This document shows, piece by piece, positions 47,113 to 56,430 of a stretch of 64,000 nt of DNA (position 1 is its first letter; each line of letters begins with the position of its first letter). A model generated the notes under the pieces. That model ran no database searches, was not told the origin of the DNA, and was given only the letters and a program-made list of their open reading frames with translations. The stretch is from assembly GCF_030908545.1 (NCBI RefSeq), contig NZ_CP133083.1, positions 1,240,001 to 1,304,000 of the forward strand. Reading direction: 5' to 3'. A program made the translations under genes and the position numbers. Source of the DNA: Nitrosomonas sp. sh817 (GTDB taxonomy: Bacteria > Pseudomonadota > Gammaproteobacteria > Burkholderiales > Nitrosomonadaceae).

Positions 47113-47978
47113 GCATGGCAGATCGAATTCAAACTTACGCGCAATTGATGCGCTTGGACAAACCGATTGGTATTCTGCTGTTGTTATGGCCGATGCTGTG
47201 GGGGTTATGGTTTGCTGCCGAGGGGCAACCGGATTGGCATATCCTCATCATTTTCGTTGCCGGTACGGTGTTGATGCGTTCCGCCGGGTGCGTAATCAAT
47301 GATTATGCTGATCGTGATTTTGATCCGCATGTCGAACGAACCAAGAATCGTCCGATGGCGTCGGGGCGGGTGAATTCCAAGGAAGCGTTGTTGCTGGCGG
47401 GGGGATTGAGTCTGGTCGCATTTCTGCTGATTTTGCCATTGAATCAATTGACGATTTTGTTATCGGTGCCAGCGCTTTTTCTGGCCGCTTCGTATCCCTT
47501 CACCAAACGGTTTTTTGCGATGCCGCAGGCTTATTTAGGCGCTGCCTTCAGTTTCGGCATACCGATGGCGTTTGCTGCGCAAACCGGGAGCCTGCCGGCG
47601 ATTGTCTGGATTCTGATGCTGGCGAATTTATTTTGGGTGATCGCCTACGATACGGCGTATGCGATGGTTGATAAACCCGATGACTTGAAAATCGGCATTA
47701 AGACTTCGGCAATTACGTTTGGACAATTCGACGTGGCGGGTGTGATGGCATGCCACAGTTGTTTCATCGCGATCATGGCGGTAATCGGACAATTGCAGTC
47801 GATGAATTGGGCTTATTACGCCGGCCTGGCAGTTGCGGTGGCTTTGATTGTCTATCAATACGCATTGATTCACAACCGTGACCGGGCCTTGTGTTTCAAG
47901 GCTTTTTTGCACAATAACTGGGTGGGCATGGTGGTATTTGCCGGTATCGCACTGGATTTTCAGATTTTTCCGCGCTAA
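47109..47978 (+). CDS. ubiA: UbiA, 4-hydroxybenzoate polyprenyltransferase
   Basis: Integral membrane prenyltransferase that attaches the polyprenyl tail to 4-hydroxybenzoate. The 289-residue protein has the two Asp-rich Mg-binding motifs NDYADRDFDPHVERTKNRP and DTAYAMVDKPDDLKIGIKTS, with eight or nine hydrophobic helices in between (for example IGILLLLWPMLWGLWFAA, AVAVALIVYQYALIH). GTG/ATG context MSMADRIQTYAQLMRLDKPI is the standard UbiA beginning. It overlaps ubiC and lies 9 bp before ubiD. Confidence 0.97.
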   Translation: MSMADRIQTYAQLMRLDKPIGILLLLWPMLWGLWFAAEGQPDWHILIIFVAGTVLMRSAGCVINDYADRDFDPHVERTKNRPMASGRVNSKEALLLAGGLSLVAFLLILPLNQLTILLSVPALFLAASYPFTKRFFAMPQAYLGAAFSFGIPMAFAAQTGSLPAIVWILMLANLFWVIAYDTAYAMVDKPDDLKIGIKTSAITFGQFDVAGVMACHSCFIAIMAVIGQLQSMNWAYYAGLAVAVALIVYQYALIHNRDRALCFKAFLHNNWVGMVVFAGIALDFQIFPR

Positions 47979-47987
47979 GGATTTTTA

Positions 47988-49451
47988 ATGCACTATAAAG
48001 ACCTGCGTGATTTTTTAGCGCAATTGGAAGCGATGGGCGAGCTTAAACGCATTGTCACGGCGGTTGATCCCGCGCTGGAAATGACGGAAATTTGCGATCG
48101 TGTTTTGAAGTCGCAAGGACCGGCATTATTATTTGAACATCCCAAAGGACATGCCATACCGGTACTGGGTAATTTGTTCGGCACACCGAAGCGGGTGGCG
48201 TTGGGCATGGGGCAGGAATCGGTCGAAGCGCTGCGCGATGTTGGAAAATTACTGGCGTATCTAAAAGAACCGGACCCGCCCAAAGGACTCAGGGATGCCT
48301 GGGAAAAACTGCCGGTGTTGAAACAGGTACTGAATATGGCGCCGAAGGAATTGAGCAACGCGCCGTGTCAGGAAATTGTGTGGGAGGGCAGTGATGTCGA
48401 TCTGGGCAAGCTACCGGTTCAAACTTGCTGGCCGGGTGATGTTGCGCCGTTGATTACTTGGGGTCTGACCGTTACCCGGGGACCGAATAAGACCCGGCAG
48501 AATTTAGGTATTTACCGCCAGCAGGTCATCAGTCCTAATAAAGTAATCATGCGCTGGCTGGCACACCGCGGCGGTGCGCTCGATTTTCGTGAATTCTGCT
48601 TGCTCAATCCAGACATGTCCTACCCGGTGGCTGTCGCCTTGGGAGCCGATCCGGCAACCATTTTAGGCGCTGTGACGCCGGTGCCGGATACATTAAGCGA
48701 ATATCAGTTTGCCGGCTTACTGCGCGGCGCTAAGACCGAAGTGGTGAAATGCATCGGTAACGATTTGCAAGTTCCCGCGAGTGCCGAGATCGTACTCGAA
48801 GGTGTGATCCATCCCGGCGAAACCGCACTGGAAGGACCCTATGGCGATCATACCGGTTATTACAATGAGCAGGAAACCTTCCCGGTATTGACCATCGACC
48901 GCATCACCATGCGGCGCAATCCGATTTATCATTCCACCTACACCGGTAAACCGCCGGATGAGCCGGCGATTCTTGGCGTGGCGCTGAATGAAGTGTTCGT
49001 GCCGTTGCTGCAAAAGCAATTTCCGGAAATCACCGATTTCTATTTGCCACCGGAAGGCTGTTCGTATCGCATGGCGGTGGTCAGCATGAAAAAACAATAC
49101 GCCGGACATAGTAAACGTGTGATGTTCGGTATCTGGAGTTTTTTGCGGCAATTCATGTATACAAAATTCATCATTGTGACCGACGACGATATCAATGTCC
49201 GCGACTGGAAGGAAGTCATTTGGGCGATCACCACCCGGGTCGATCCGGTGCGTGACACTTTGCTGGTGGAAAATACCCCGATCGATTATCTCGATTTTGC
49301 CAGTCCGATTTCGGGGCTGGGCGGCAAGATGGGATTGGATGCGACGCATAAATTTCCAGGAGAAACCAGCCGCGAGTGGGGAACACCGATCATGATGAAT
49401 GATGAGGTTAAAAAACGAGTCGATGCGATGTGGCAGGATTTGGGGCTATAA
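47988..49451 (+). CDS. ubiD: UbiD, 3-octaprenyl-4-hydroxybenzoate carboxy-lyase
   Basis: Prenylated-FMN-dependent decarboxylase in ubiquinone synthesis. The 487-residue protein shows [20 protein letters not shown], the [20 protein letters not shown] segment, the catalytic E(x)nR-E region [20 protein letters not shown], and [20 protein letters not shown]. It needs the cofactor from UbiX, not encoded here. It is third in ubiC-ubiA-ubiD and is followed without gap by a DUF486 gene (stop TAA then ATG). Confidence 0.97.
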   Translation: MHYKDLRDFLAQLEAMGELKRIVTAVDPALEMTEICDRVLKSQGPALLFEHPKGHAIPVLGNLFGTPKRVALGMGQESVEALRDVGKLLAYLKEPDPPKGLRDAWEKLPVLKQVLNMAPKELSNAPCQEIVWEGSDVDLGKLPVQTCWPGDVAPLITWGLTVTRGPNKTRQNLGIYRQQVISPNKVIMRWLAHRGGALDFREFCLLNPDMSYPVAVALGADPATILGAVTPVPDTLSEYQFAGLLRGAKTEVVKCIGNDLQVPASAEIVLEGVIHPGETALEGPYGDHTGYYNEQETFPVLTIDRITMRRNPIYHSTYTGKPPDEPAILGVALNEVFVPLLQKQFPEITDFYLPPEGCSYRMAVVSMKKQYAGHSKRVMFGIWSFLRQFMYTKFIIVTDDDINVRDWKEVIWAITTRVDPVRDTLLVENTPIDYLDFASPISGLGGKMGLDATHKFPGETSREWGTPIMMNDEVKKRVDAMWQDLGL

Positions 49452-49796
49452 ATGCGTGAGATTTGGCAAACCATTCTGCTGCTGACCATGAGCAACGTGT
49501 TTATGACCTTTGCCTGGTACGCGCATTTAAAAGAGCTCAATCACAAGCCTTGGGTGATTGCTGCTTTGATCAGCTGGGGGATCGCATTTTTTGAATACAT
49601 GTTACAGGTTCCCGCCAACCGGATCGGTTTTACGGTTTTATCCGTCGCACAACTTAAAATCCTGCAGGAAGTCATTACGCTGTCAGTGTTCGTGCCCTTT
49701 GCACTGTTGTATTTAAAAGAACCGCTGAAATTGGATTATTTATGGGCTGCATTGTGTATGGTTGGTGCGGTTTACTTTATGTTTCGTGCGCGATAA
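49452..49796 (+). CDS. DUF486 small membrane protein
   Basis: 114-residue membrane protein of the DMT-like DUF486 family, function unknown. Four hydrophobic helices: TILLLTMSNVFMTFAWYAHL, VIAALISWGIAFFEYMLQVP, LSVFVPFALLYLKEPL and YLWAALCMVGAVYFMF. The family motif FEYMLQVPANRIG is intact. Its ATG directly follows the ubiD stop, so it is co-transcribed with the ubi genes, which may be only positional. It ends the operon, and 196 bp of non-coding sequence follow before lptD. Confidence 0.92.
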   Translation: MREIWQTILLLTMSNVFMTFAWYAHLKELNHKPWVIAALISWGIAFFEYMLQVPANRIGFTVLSVAQLKILQEVITLSVFVPFALLYLKEPLKLDYLWAALCMVGAVYFMFRAR

Positions 49797-49992
49797 ATCC
49801 TTCGAATGCATGATTTGTCGCATGCAATGACTGATTTTTGGTGGATAGGGTACTGAAATAAATAGTACAATAGCTTGCAAATCAATTAATCAGATCCGCT
49901 AAATGTTAATAAGATTCGGGTGAATACATTGGATAACAAGTGGAGCATGCATTTAAGCCTATTCAATTGGGATTCCCAGCATTAGTTTCAAA

Positions 49993-52188
49993 ATGAATAT
50001 ACGAATTTCCTACAGTATACTCATCCTGGTATTTTTTCTGATTTTGCCACTGACCGGTTGGAGTAAGCGGCCCGCTCAACCAGTGGAGAATGAAAAAAAA
50101 TCCATCGTCAAACCTCAAAAAAAGCCGGTGTCAATCGAAGCCGATTACATTAAAGGTTATTACAAACAAGAAATCGAAGCGACCGGTAATGCCGTGTTAC
50201 ATCACGGTGATAACGTGCTCACTGCCGATCGCATGAAGTACTATGAACAATCCGAGGATACCGAAGTAGAAGGGAATATCCGCCTGGAAAGACCTAAAGA
50301 CGTGTTGCAAGGTAAGCACCTGGAATTGAATATGCAAACCGAGGTGGGGCAGCTGACCGAGCCGCGCTATTCGATGAAAGAGGGCGAGGGCCGTGGTTCC
50401 GGAGATATTTTATTGTTCGAGGGCAAGGATCATTACCGGGTGAAAAAAACCAGTTACACGACTTGCCCGGAAGGAAATCATGACTGGTATTTGCGTACCA
50501 AGGAACTGGAAGTCGACAACAAAAAAGAAATCGGTACCGCCAAACACGTGCAAGTGGTATTCAAAGACGTGCCGATTTTGTATTCACCCTGGTTGGATTT
50601 TTCCTACAGCGGACAGCGGAAATCGGGGTTACTCGCGCCGGTTGCCGGTTATAATGCCAGAACCGGCTTTGATATGGGTTTGCCGGTTTATTTCAATATT
50701 GCGCCGAATCTGGATGCTACCGTTACACCCCGCATCATGACCGAGCGCGGTTTCTTGCTCAGTAATGAAATGCGGTATATCGGCAGCAATAATATGAATG
50801 GCCATTTGCTATTCGATATCCTTCCGCATGACATTCATACCAATCAAACCCGTTGGGGTGTTTTGTACACGCACACGCAAAGTCTCGCCAGCGGCTGGCG
50901 AGGTTTTTTGAACTATAATCAGGTATCCGATGATCGCTATTTCCGCGAACTGACTCCGAACCTGGCGCAAACCAGCTTGACTAACCTGTCGCAACAGGGC
51001 GGTTTTACGTATAACGGGCGGTTGGGAAATGATGGCGCGGTGCATTTCACCGGCTTTGCGCAGCGTTTCCAGACGCTGCAGGATCGGTTTGCATTGTTTG
51101 TTTCTCCCTACGAGCGATTACCGCATCTGGCCTTAAACGCGACCAAATATAATGTCGGGAAATTGGATTTTGAAATGCAGAGCAGTTGGACAAACTTTTA
51201 TCATCCGACACTGGTCGATGGTAACCGGACGATCCTGTATCCCACTGTCAGCGCACCGCTGCGGAATGAATACGGCTATATCACACCAAAGTTCGGTTTG
51301 CATTACACGCATTATAATCTTGCCGCGCCGGTCGACGACAAAGGGGAAAACATCAATCGTGCTGTTCCGATTGTAAGTTTGGACAGCGGCATTGCGTTTG
51401 ACCGTCAAATGAAAATGGGTGGTAGAGATTTTGTGCAAACCTTGGAACCGCGTTTGTTTTATGTTTATGCGCCTTATCGTAACCAAAGCTATTTGCCGAA
51501 TTTCGATTCCGCGATCAATGACTTCAGCTTCGCCCAGATTCTGACCGAGAATCGTTTTAGCGGCGGCGACCGGATTAATGATGCGAACCGGACGGTGCTG
51601 GCTTTGACATCGCGATTTATTGAAAAGGAAACGGGTATCGAGCACTTGCGTATTGCCGTGGGTCAGCAAATCAATTTTACCGATCCGCGAGTTAGTTTGC
51701 CTTTTCCGCAAGTTACCAGCGGCAGAAATGATTTTGTCGCCGCCGTGTCGGGCCGTTTGACACCGACGCTCAGCACCGATTCCAATATTCAGATGGATGA
51801 ATCCAGAGGCTGGATAGAAAAAGTCCGGAGTGGCGTTAGTTACCAGCCGAAGCCAGGGAAAGTGCTCAATTTCGGCTATCGTTTTTCCCGCGAAGTACTG
51901 GAACAGGTTGATACTTCTTTTCAGTGGCCGCTGTACGGGAACTGGCATGGTGTGACGCGGGTCAATTATTCGCTGAAGGATGACAAGATTCTGGCTGGGT
52001 TAGCCGGTCTCGAGTATAACGCCTGCTGTTGGGCGCTCAGACTGGTGATGCAACGCTTGACCACAGCGACACAGACGACTACCACGGCATTTTTTGTACA
52101 ATTGGAACTGAAGGGGTTGATGGGAATCGGCAACAATCCATTGCAAGTATTGCAACAGAGTATTCCGGGTTACACCAGCGTTCATTGA
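49993..52188 (+). CDS. lptD: LptD, outer-membrane LPS-assembly barrel
   Basis: Outer-membrane beta-barrel that with LptE inserts lipopolysaccharide at the cell surface. The 731-residue protein has a signal peptide (SYSILILVFFLILPLTGWS), an N-terminal OstA jelly roll (VSIEADYIKGYYKQEIEATG, NAVLHHGDNVLTADRMKYYE) and a long barrel with DVPILYSPWLDFSYSGQRKS and the C-terminal GLEYNACCWALRLVMQRL. The Cys pair N-A-C-C-W of the disulfide region is present. It leads the classical lptD-surA-pdxA-rsmA operon. Confidence 0.96.
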   Translation: MNIRISYSILILVFFLILPLTGWSKRPAQPVENEKKSIVKPQKKPVSIEADYIKGYYKQEIEATGNAVLHHGDNVLTADRMKYYEQSEDTEVEGNIRLERPKDVLQGKHLELNMQTEVGQLTEPRYSMKEGEGRGSGDILLFEGKDHYRVKKTSYTTCPEGNHDWYLRTKELEVDNKKEIGTAKHVQVVFKDVPILYSPWLDFSYSGQRKSGLLAPVAGYNARTGFDMGLPVYFNIAPNLDATVTPRIMTERGFLLSNEMRYIGSNNMNGHLLFDILPHDIHTNQTRWGVLYTHTQSLASGWRGFLNYNQVSDDRYFRELTPNLAQTSLTNLSQQGGFTYNGRLGNDGAVHFTGFAQRFQTLQDRFALFVSPYERLPHLALNATKYNVGKLDFEMQSSWTNFYHPTLVDGNRTILYPTVSAPLRNEYGYITPKFGLHYTHYNLAAPVDDKGENINRAVPIVSLDSGIAFDRQMKMGGRDFVQTLEPRLFYVYAPYRNQSYLPNFDSAINDFSFAQILTENRFSGGDRINDANRTVLALTSRFIEKETGIEHLRIAVGQQINFTDPRVSLPFPQVTSGRNDFVAAVSGRLTPTLSTDSNIQMDESRGWIEKVRSGVSYQPKPGKVLNFGYRFSREVLEQVDTSFQWPLYGNWHGVTRVNYSLKDDKILAGLAGLEYNACCWALRLVMQRLTTATQTTTTAFFVQLELKGLMGIGNNPLQVLQQSIPGYTSVH

Positions 52189-52227
52189 TTCGGTTGATTG
52201 TAATCTTTCTTCTAGTATCACTATCTT

Positions 52228-53550
52228 ATGCATAAGAGATTCTGTTCCTGCATTTTTCTTCTTATTATCAGCAGCTTTTCTATTTCTGTCAGTGCCCAAG
52301 AATTGGCTTTTGTTCCAGCCGCCAGACCAATTAATCATATTGTCGCGGTGGTCAACGAAGACGTTGTCACCCGCCAAGAGCTAGACGAAGCCATTAAGAT
52401 GACGGTTGCCCGGTTGCAGCAGCAGGGCATGCGCATACCCGAGCAGCAGGCTCTGGAAAATCAAGTATTAGAGTCAGTGATCACCAAACACATCCAACTT
52501 CAACATGCTAAAGAAGTCGGTTTGTCGGTGGCCGAAAGCGAAGTGGATGAGACTATTCAACGCATTGCCGAGGATAATAAGCTGTCGCTTCCCGAATTTT
52601 ATGCCGCGCTGGAAAATGAAGGTGTCAGTTATGGCAAATTTCGTGAGGAAATCCGTGATGAAATGATTATGACACGGCTTAAGGATAGAGAAGTTAAGAA
52701 TCAAGTGAACGTGACGGAAGGGGAAGTCGATAATTATTTACAAACTCAAGAAGCGAGCAGTGACGGTCAGGAAGAATTCCGGTTGGCTCATATCATGGTT
52801 CTGGTTACGGAGAATATGAATAGCAGTCAAATCGAGCAAAGGGCTGAGCGAGCGGAAATGGCACTGGCAAAGCTGAAAGAAGGCACGGATTTTGCACAAG
52901 TAGCGGCGGAATTTTCGGATGCTGCGGATGCCAAGACCGGTGGAATTATCGAATGGCGGCCGGTTGCTCAATTAGGACCATCTTTTGCGCAACTGCTGGA
53001 GTCAATGCAACTGGATGAGATTACACCAGTGATTCAGAGTCCGAATGGTTTTCACATTTTTAAATTATTGGGCAGGCGTGCCCAGGAAGTGCCGACAGTC
53101 ATTATCGATCAAACCCACACTCGTCATATACTGATAAAAATTAACGAACTGACGTCGGAGAACGAAGGGAGGCAGAAAATTCTTGCGATTAAAGAACGAT
53201 TGGATAATGGCGAAAACTTTGAGGAAGTCGCCAAGCTTTATTCCGAAGATTCCAGCGCTTCCGCCGGTGGTGATCTCGGTTGGCTCTCACCGGGTGATAC
53301 CGTGCCTGATTTCGAACGCACGATGAATGAATTGTTGCCGGGGCAGATCAGTGAGCCTGTGCGGACACAATTCGGCTGGCATCTGATCCAGGTGCTGGAA
53401 CGCCGTTCGCAGGACATCAGTCTTGACCGGCGCCGTCAGGCAGCGCGGCACGCAATACGCACCCGGAAGGCCGATGTGGTGATTCAGGAATGGTTGAGGC
53501 AATTACGTGACCAGGCCTATGTGGAATACCGTTTGGACGAAGAATTATGA
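52228..53550 (+). CDS. surA: SurA, periplasmic peptidyl-prolyl isomerase/chaperone
   Basis: Escorts outer-membrane proteins, LptD among them, across the periplasm. The 440-residue protein has a signal peptide (FCSCIFLLIISSFSISVSAQ), the SurA N-terminal domain (INHIVAVVNEDVVTRQELDE, QLQHAKEVGLSVAESEVDET) and two parvulin domains (EFRLAHIMVLVTENMNSSQI; THTRHILIKINELTSENEGR), the second ending AGGDLGWLSPGD and QFGWHLIQVL. It lies 39 bp behind lptD and overlaps pdxA by 4 bp. Confidence 0.96.
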   Translation: MHKRFCSCIFLLIISSFSISVSAQELAFVPAARPINHIVAVVNEDVVTRQELDEAIKMTVARLQQQGMRIPEQQALENQVLESVITKHIQLQHAKEVGLSVAESEVDETIQRIAEDNKLSLPEFYAALENEGVSYGKFREEIRDEMIMTRLKDREVKNQVNVTEGEVDNYLQTQEASSDGQEEFRLAHIMVLVTENMNSSQIEQRAERAEMALAKLKEGTDFAQVAAEFSDAADAKTGGIIEWRPVAQLGPSFAQLLESMQLDEITPVIQSPNGFHIFKLLGRRAQEVPTVIIDQTHTRHILIKINELTSENEGRQKILAIKERLDNGENFEEVAKLYSEDSSASAGGDLGWLSPGDTVPDFERTMNELLPGQISEPVRTQFGWHLIQVLERRSQDISLDRRRQAARHAIRTRKADVVIQEWLRQLRDQAYVEYRLDEEL

Positions 53551-54557
53551 GCGAAAAATTTATTCCCGCGCTGGCACTGACGGCAGGCGAGCCTGCCGGG
53601 ATCGGTCCCGATTTATGCGTTCAAATTGCGCAACAACCATTACCGTGTAAATTGGTGGTGATCGCGGATGGTGACATGTTGCTGCAACGCGCGCGGCAAC
53701 TGAAATTACCCTTGAAGCTTATTGACGATGCGGCGATTGCACCGGCTCAACACCAACCCGGCGATCTGCAATTTATGCATGTTCCATTAGCTGAACCGGC
53801 GGTAGCGGGAAAGTTAAATTCCGCTAACGCTCGTTATGTTTTGGCGACCTTGCAACAAGCGGTAACTGCCTGTCAAACGGGAATAGTGCATGGTATGGTA
53901 ACGGCCCCTGTTCATAAAGGCGTGATTAATGATGCCGGCATCCATTTCTCAGGCCACACTGAATATTTAGCTGAATTGACGCAGAGCGCGGTGGTGATGA
54001 TGCTGGCCGGTGGTAACATGCGAGTAGCATTGGCAACGACACATCTGCCGCTCAGAGCGGTTGCGGATGCTATCATTGCGGACGATATCGAAAGTAAATT
54101 GCGTATCATCCGGAAAGACCTGATAACACGTTTTAACATTGACGAACCTCGTATTGCCGTCGCAGGGCTTAATCCGCATGCGGGTGAATCGGGTCACTTG
54201 GGGCGAGAGGAAATCGATGTGATTATCCCGGTACTGGATAAGCTTCGTTCCGAAGGTATGCAGTTAATAGGTCCGCTACCTGCGGATACGTTGTTCAGCC
54301 CGGCGCTGTTGAAGCATTTTGATTGTGTTTTTGCGATGTACCACGATCAAGGCTTGCCCGTTTTAAAACACGCCAGCTTTGGCGAAGGTGTCAACATTAC
54401 ACTTGGATTACCCATCATTCGCACATCGGTTGATCACGGCACGGCTTTGGAATTGGCCGGCACCGGGCGTGCTCATACGGGAAGCTTGCTGGCAGCCATA
54501 GAATCAGCTGTGCATTTAGCGCGAAATCAGGCTCTGCTCAGTGATCAAGCGGCATAA
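53547..54557 (+). CDS. pdxA: PdxA, 4-hydroxythreonine-4-phosphate dehydrogenase
   Basis: Enzyme of pyridoxal-5'-phosphate biosynthesis oxidising 4-phosphohydroxy-threonine with NAD. The 336-residue protein has LALTAGEPAGIGPDLCVQIA, the substrate loop VTAPVHKGVINDAGIHFSGH with metal His, TTHLPLRAVADAI, LNPHAGESGHLGREEIDVII, and FAMYHDQGLPVLKHASFGEG with the third ligand. The start overlaps the surA stop and the end overlaps rsmA by 17 bp. Confidence 0.97.
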   Translation: MSEKFIPALALTAGEPAGIGPDLCVQIAQQPLPCKLVVIADGDMLLQRARQLKLPLKLIDDAAIAPAQHQPGDLQFMHVPLAEPAVAGKLNSANARYVLATLQQAVTACQTGIVHGMVTAPVHKGVINDAGIHFSGHTEYLAELTQSAVVMMLAGGNMRVALATTHLPLRAVADAIIADDIESKLRIIRKDLITRFNIDEPRIAVAGLNPHAGESGHLGREEIDVIIPVLDKLRSEGMQLIGPLPADTLFSPALLKHFDCVFAMYHDQGLPVLKHASFGEGVNITLGLPIIRTSVDHGTALELAGTGRAHTGSLLAAIESAVHLARNQALLSDQAA

Positions 54558-55320
54558 TCCACGCAAGCGGTTTGGTCAGAATTTTTTAATCGATCAATCG
54601 GTTATCGCGCAAATAATCTCAGAAATTCATCCCCAGAAGGCTGATCGGATTATTGAAATTGGCCCTGGCTTAGGTGCGTTAACCAGACCGTTACTCCGGA
54701 TGGTCGATCATCTGGATGTGATTGAAATTGATCGTGATATTTCGGCTTGGCTTCATCACGAGCTTGCATCGGAGAAATTGACCATTTTTACGTCGGATGC
54801 GCTTAAATTCGATTTCTCAAGTTTAGGCAGAAAGTTAAGAATCATCGGAAATCTGCCTTACAATATCTCGACGCCTTTGTTATTTCATTTGAGCCAATTT
54901 GCAGAAAACATACACGACATGCACTTTATGTTGCAAAAGGAAGTCGTTGAGCGAATGGTTGGAGCGCCTGATACTTCTCAGTATGGCCGGCTCTCGGTAA
55001 TGTTGCAGTATCGTTTCGATATGGCGTATGTTATTGAGGTTTCGCCTGAGTCTTTCAATCCGGTGCCTAAAGTTGAATCAGCCGTGGTTCGCATGATCCC
55101 AAAGAAGGATTCGGTTATAACAGCCGCGAATGATGATTTGTTTTCAAGAATAGTTATAGCGGCATTTTCTCAGCGGCGTAAGACACTGCGTAATGCTTTG
55201 TATCATTATTTGAAGCCGGAAGATTTTATAGCGTTGGAGATTGACCCCGGCGTTCGTGCTGAAAATTTATCTGTGGAAAAATTTGTTGCGATTGCAAACC
55301 ATTTGAACCAAAAGGATTGA
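54541..55320 (+). CDS. rsmA: RsmA/KsgA, 16S rRNA dimethyladenosine methyltransferase
   Basis: Dimethylates two adjacent adenosines near the 3' end of 16S rRNA in late 30S assembly. The 259-residue protein has RKRFGQNFLIDQSVIAQIIS, the SAM motif IIEIGPGLGALTRPLL, the catalytic NLPYNIS (IIGNLPYNISTPLLF, N-L-P-Y) and VPKVESAVVRM. The start is GTG at 54541, inside pdxA, because the conserved N-terminal RFGQNF begins a few codons later. It ends the lptD operon and is convergent with the PilZ gene. Confidence 0.96.
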   Translation: MIKRHNPRKRFGQNFLIDQSVIAQIISEIHPQKADRIIEIGPGLGALTRPLLRMVDHLDVIEIDRDISAWLHHELASEKLTIFTSDALKFDFSSLGRKLRIIGNLPYNISTPLLFHLSQFAENIHDMHFMLQKEVVERMVGAPDTSQYGRLSVMLQYRFDMAYVIEVSPESFNPVPKVESAVVRMIPKKDSVITAANDDLFSRIVIAAFSQRRKTLRNALYHYLKPEDFIALEIDPGVRAENLSVEKFVAIANHLNQKD

Positions 55321-55327
55321 TCTGCGA

Positions 55328-56104
55328 TCATTTATTTTTTCTTATTTGCTCTTGCTTTATGATGTAACGTTGTATCATTGTCTGCATATTTCCTTTAAGT
55401 TCAATAAATTGACAGCCGGCACGAAAGCAATTCTGGCCGCTTCGCAATGTAATCTCATATGTGTTTTTTACCTGAATGTTGACAGTGATAGTGCCTATTT
55501 CAGGAAGCGCAATCTGGCAGTTGTTATAAACGGTACCAGGTTCGAAGTTGATGACAGGGTGCTGATCGATAACAGCAATCCCGCCGCAACTGATGTCGAG
55601 TAGCGCGACTTCGGCGTTAGCATTTGTTCCGGGGATCGGAATAACGCATTTCATTGGTTTTGCAATCGGCGTTGTTATACGGAAATGACTCCGGCGCTGG
55701 ATGCGTAAGAGCGATTCAGGTATGTTGACTGCAAAAGCATCCTGACCTTCAAACTGTAGTTTTCTGACTTGACTACAAACGAATTCTATTTTTACCCGGT
55801 TTTGTGTGGTAACTATTGCTAATTTTTCAGACTGCAGCGCTTTTTGGCAACATTTTTCATTAGCGCCGTAATCAATGATCATCTGCTTTTTATCCGGATA
55901 AATTGCAAGGATGGATGATAAGATGAAATCGCTATCATAATTTGGATAGACGGTGATCAGTGAATTTGCTTGCATGATTTCACGAAGGATAAAAAGGATA
56001 TCGATTTCCGAATGAATCCGGAAATTTTCACTATTTTCTTCCTGAGCAAATTGGGTCGGTTCCAGTACTGAAGAAGTTTCAGATCGTTGATTCGAGATTT
56101 GCAT
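55328..56104 (-). CDS. YcgR-like flagellar brake, PilZ domain
   Basis: 258-residue c-di-GMP receptor that in known cases slows the flagellar motor. The N-terminal YcgR domain spans FILREIMQANSLITVYPNYD to FVCSQVRKLQFEGQD. The PilZ domain begins with the c-di-GMP-binding RRSHFR motif (RIQRRSHFRITTPI) and includes the second motif LLDISCGGIAV (D-x-S-x-x-G). It lies 5 bp behind the FlhB-like gene in the flagellar block, which supports a motor role. A diguanylate cyclase is encoded at 45 kb. Confidence 0.9.
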   Translation of the reverse strand: MQISNQRSETSSVLEPTQFAQEENSENFRIHSEIDILFILREIMQANSLITVYPNYDSDFILSSILAIYPDKKQMIIDYGANEKCCQKALQSEKLAIVTTQNRVKIEFVCSQVRKLQFEGQDAFAVNIPESLLRIQRRSHFRITTPIAKPMKCVIPIPGTNANAEVALLDISCGGIAVIDQHPVINFEPGTVYNNCQIALPEIGTITVNIQVKNTYEITLRSGQNCFRAGCQFIELKGNMQTMIQRYIIKQEQIRKNK

Positions 56105-56109
56105 AGTTA

Positions 56110-56430
56110 TTATTTCCCCGGATTATTTTGCATTGAATCAGTATCATGCATAGATAATGGATTTGTCTTTCCTCGCTCTAAGCGATAGAGCCACGCAAGC
56201 AGTTCTGCAACGGCAACATAAAGTTGTGGAGGAATGCGATCATCTAAGTCTACTTGCATCAACAATGAAACCAAATCACTGGATTCATGAACATAGATGC
56301 CTGCTTCCTTTGCACGTTTAATAATTTCTTGAGCAATCAAGCCCCGACCTTTAGCAACCACTTTGGGTGCAACTTGCCCTTCCCGGTATGCGAGAGCAAC
56401 TGCGGTCAGATGTGATTCATTTCGTCCCAT
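56110..56430 (-). CDS. FlhB C-terminal-domain homologue (FlhX-like)
   Basis: 106-residue protein corresponding to the cytoplasmic C-terminal domain of the flagellar export-gate protein FlhB. It covers ESHLTAVALAYREGQVAPKV, AKGRGLIAQEIIKRAKEAGI and IPPQLYVAVAELLAWLYRLE. The N-P-T-H autocleavage motif is absent (it would precede NESHL), and there is no membrane domain. Such free-standing paralogues occur behind fliK in several bacteria; their exact role is not settled, though substrate switching is likely. ATG 56430 overlaps fliK by 14 bp. Confidence 0.85.
   Translation of the reverse strand: MGRNESHLTAVALAYREGQVAPKVVAKGRGLIAQEIIKRAKEAGIYVHESSDLVSLLMQVDLDDRIPPQLYVAVAELLAWLYRLERGKTNPLSMHDTDSMQNNPGK

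Noticed and set aside
51133..51948. 271-codon minus-strand frame opposite lptD
   Set aside because: lptD is clearly real in the other strand; the frame has no recognisable domain.
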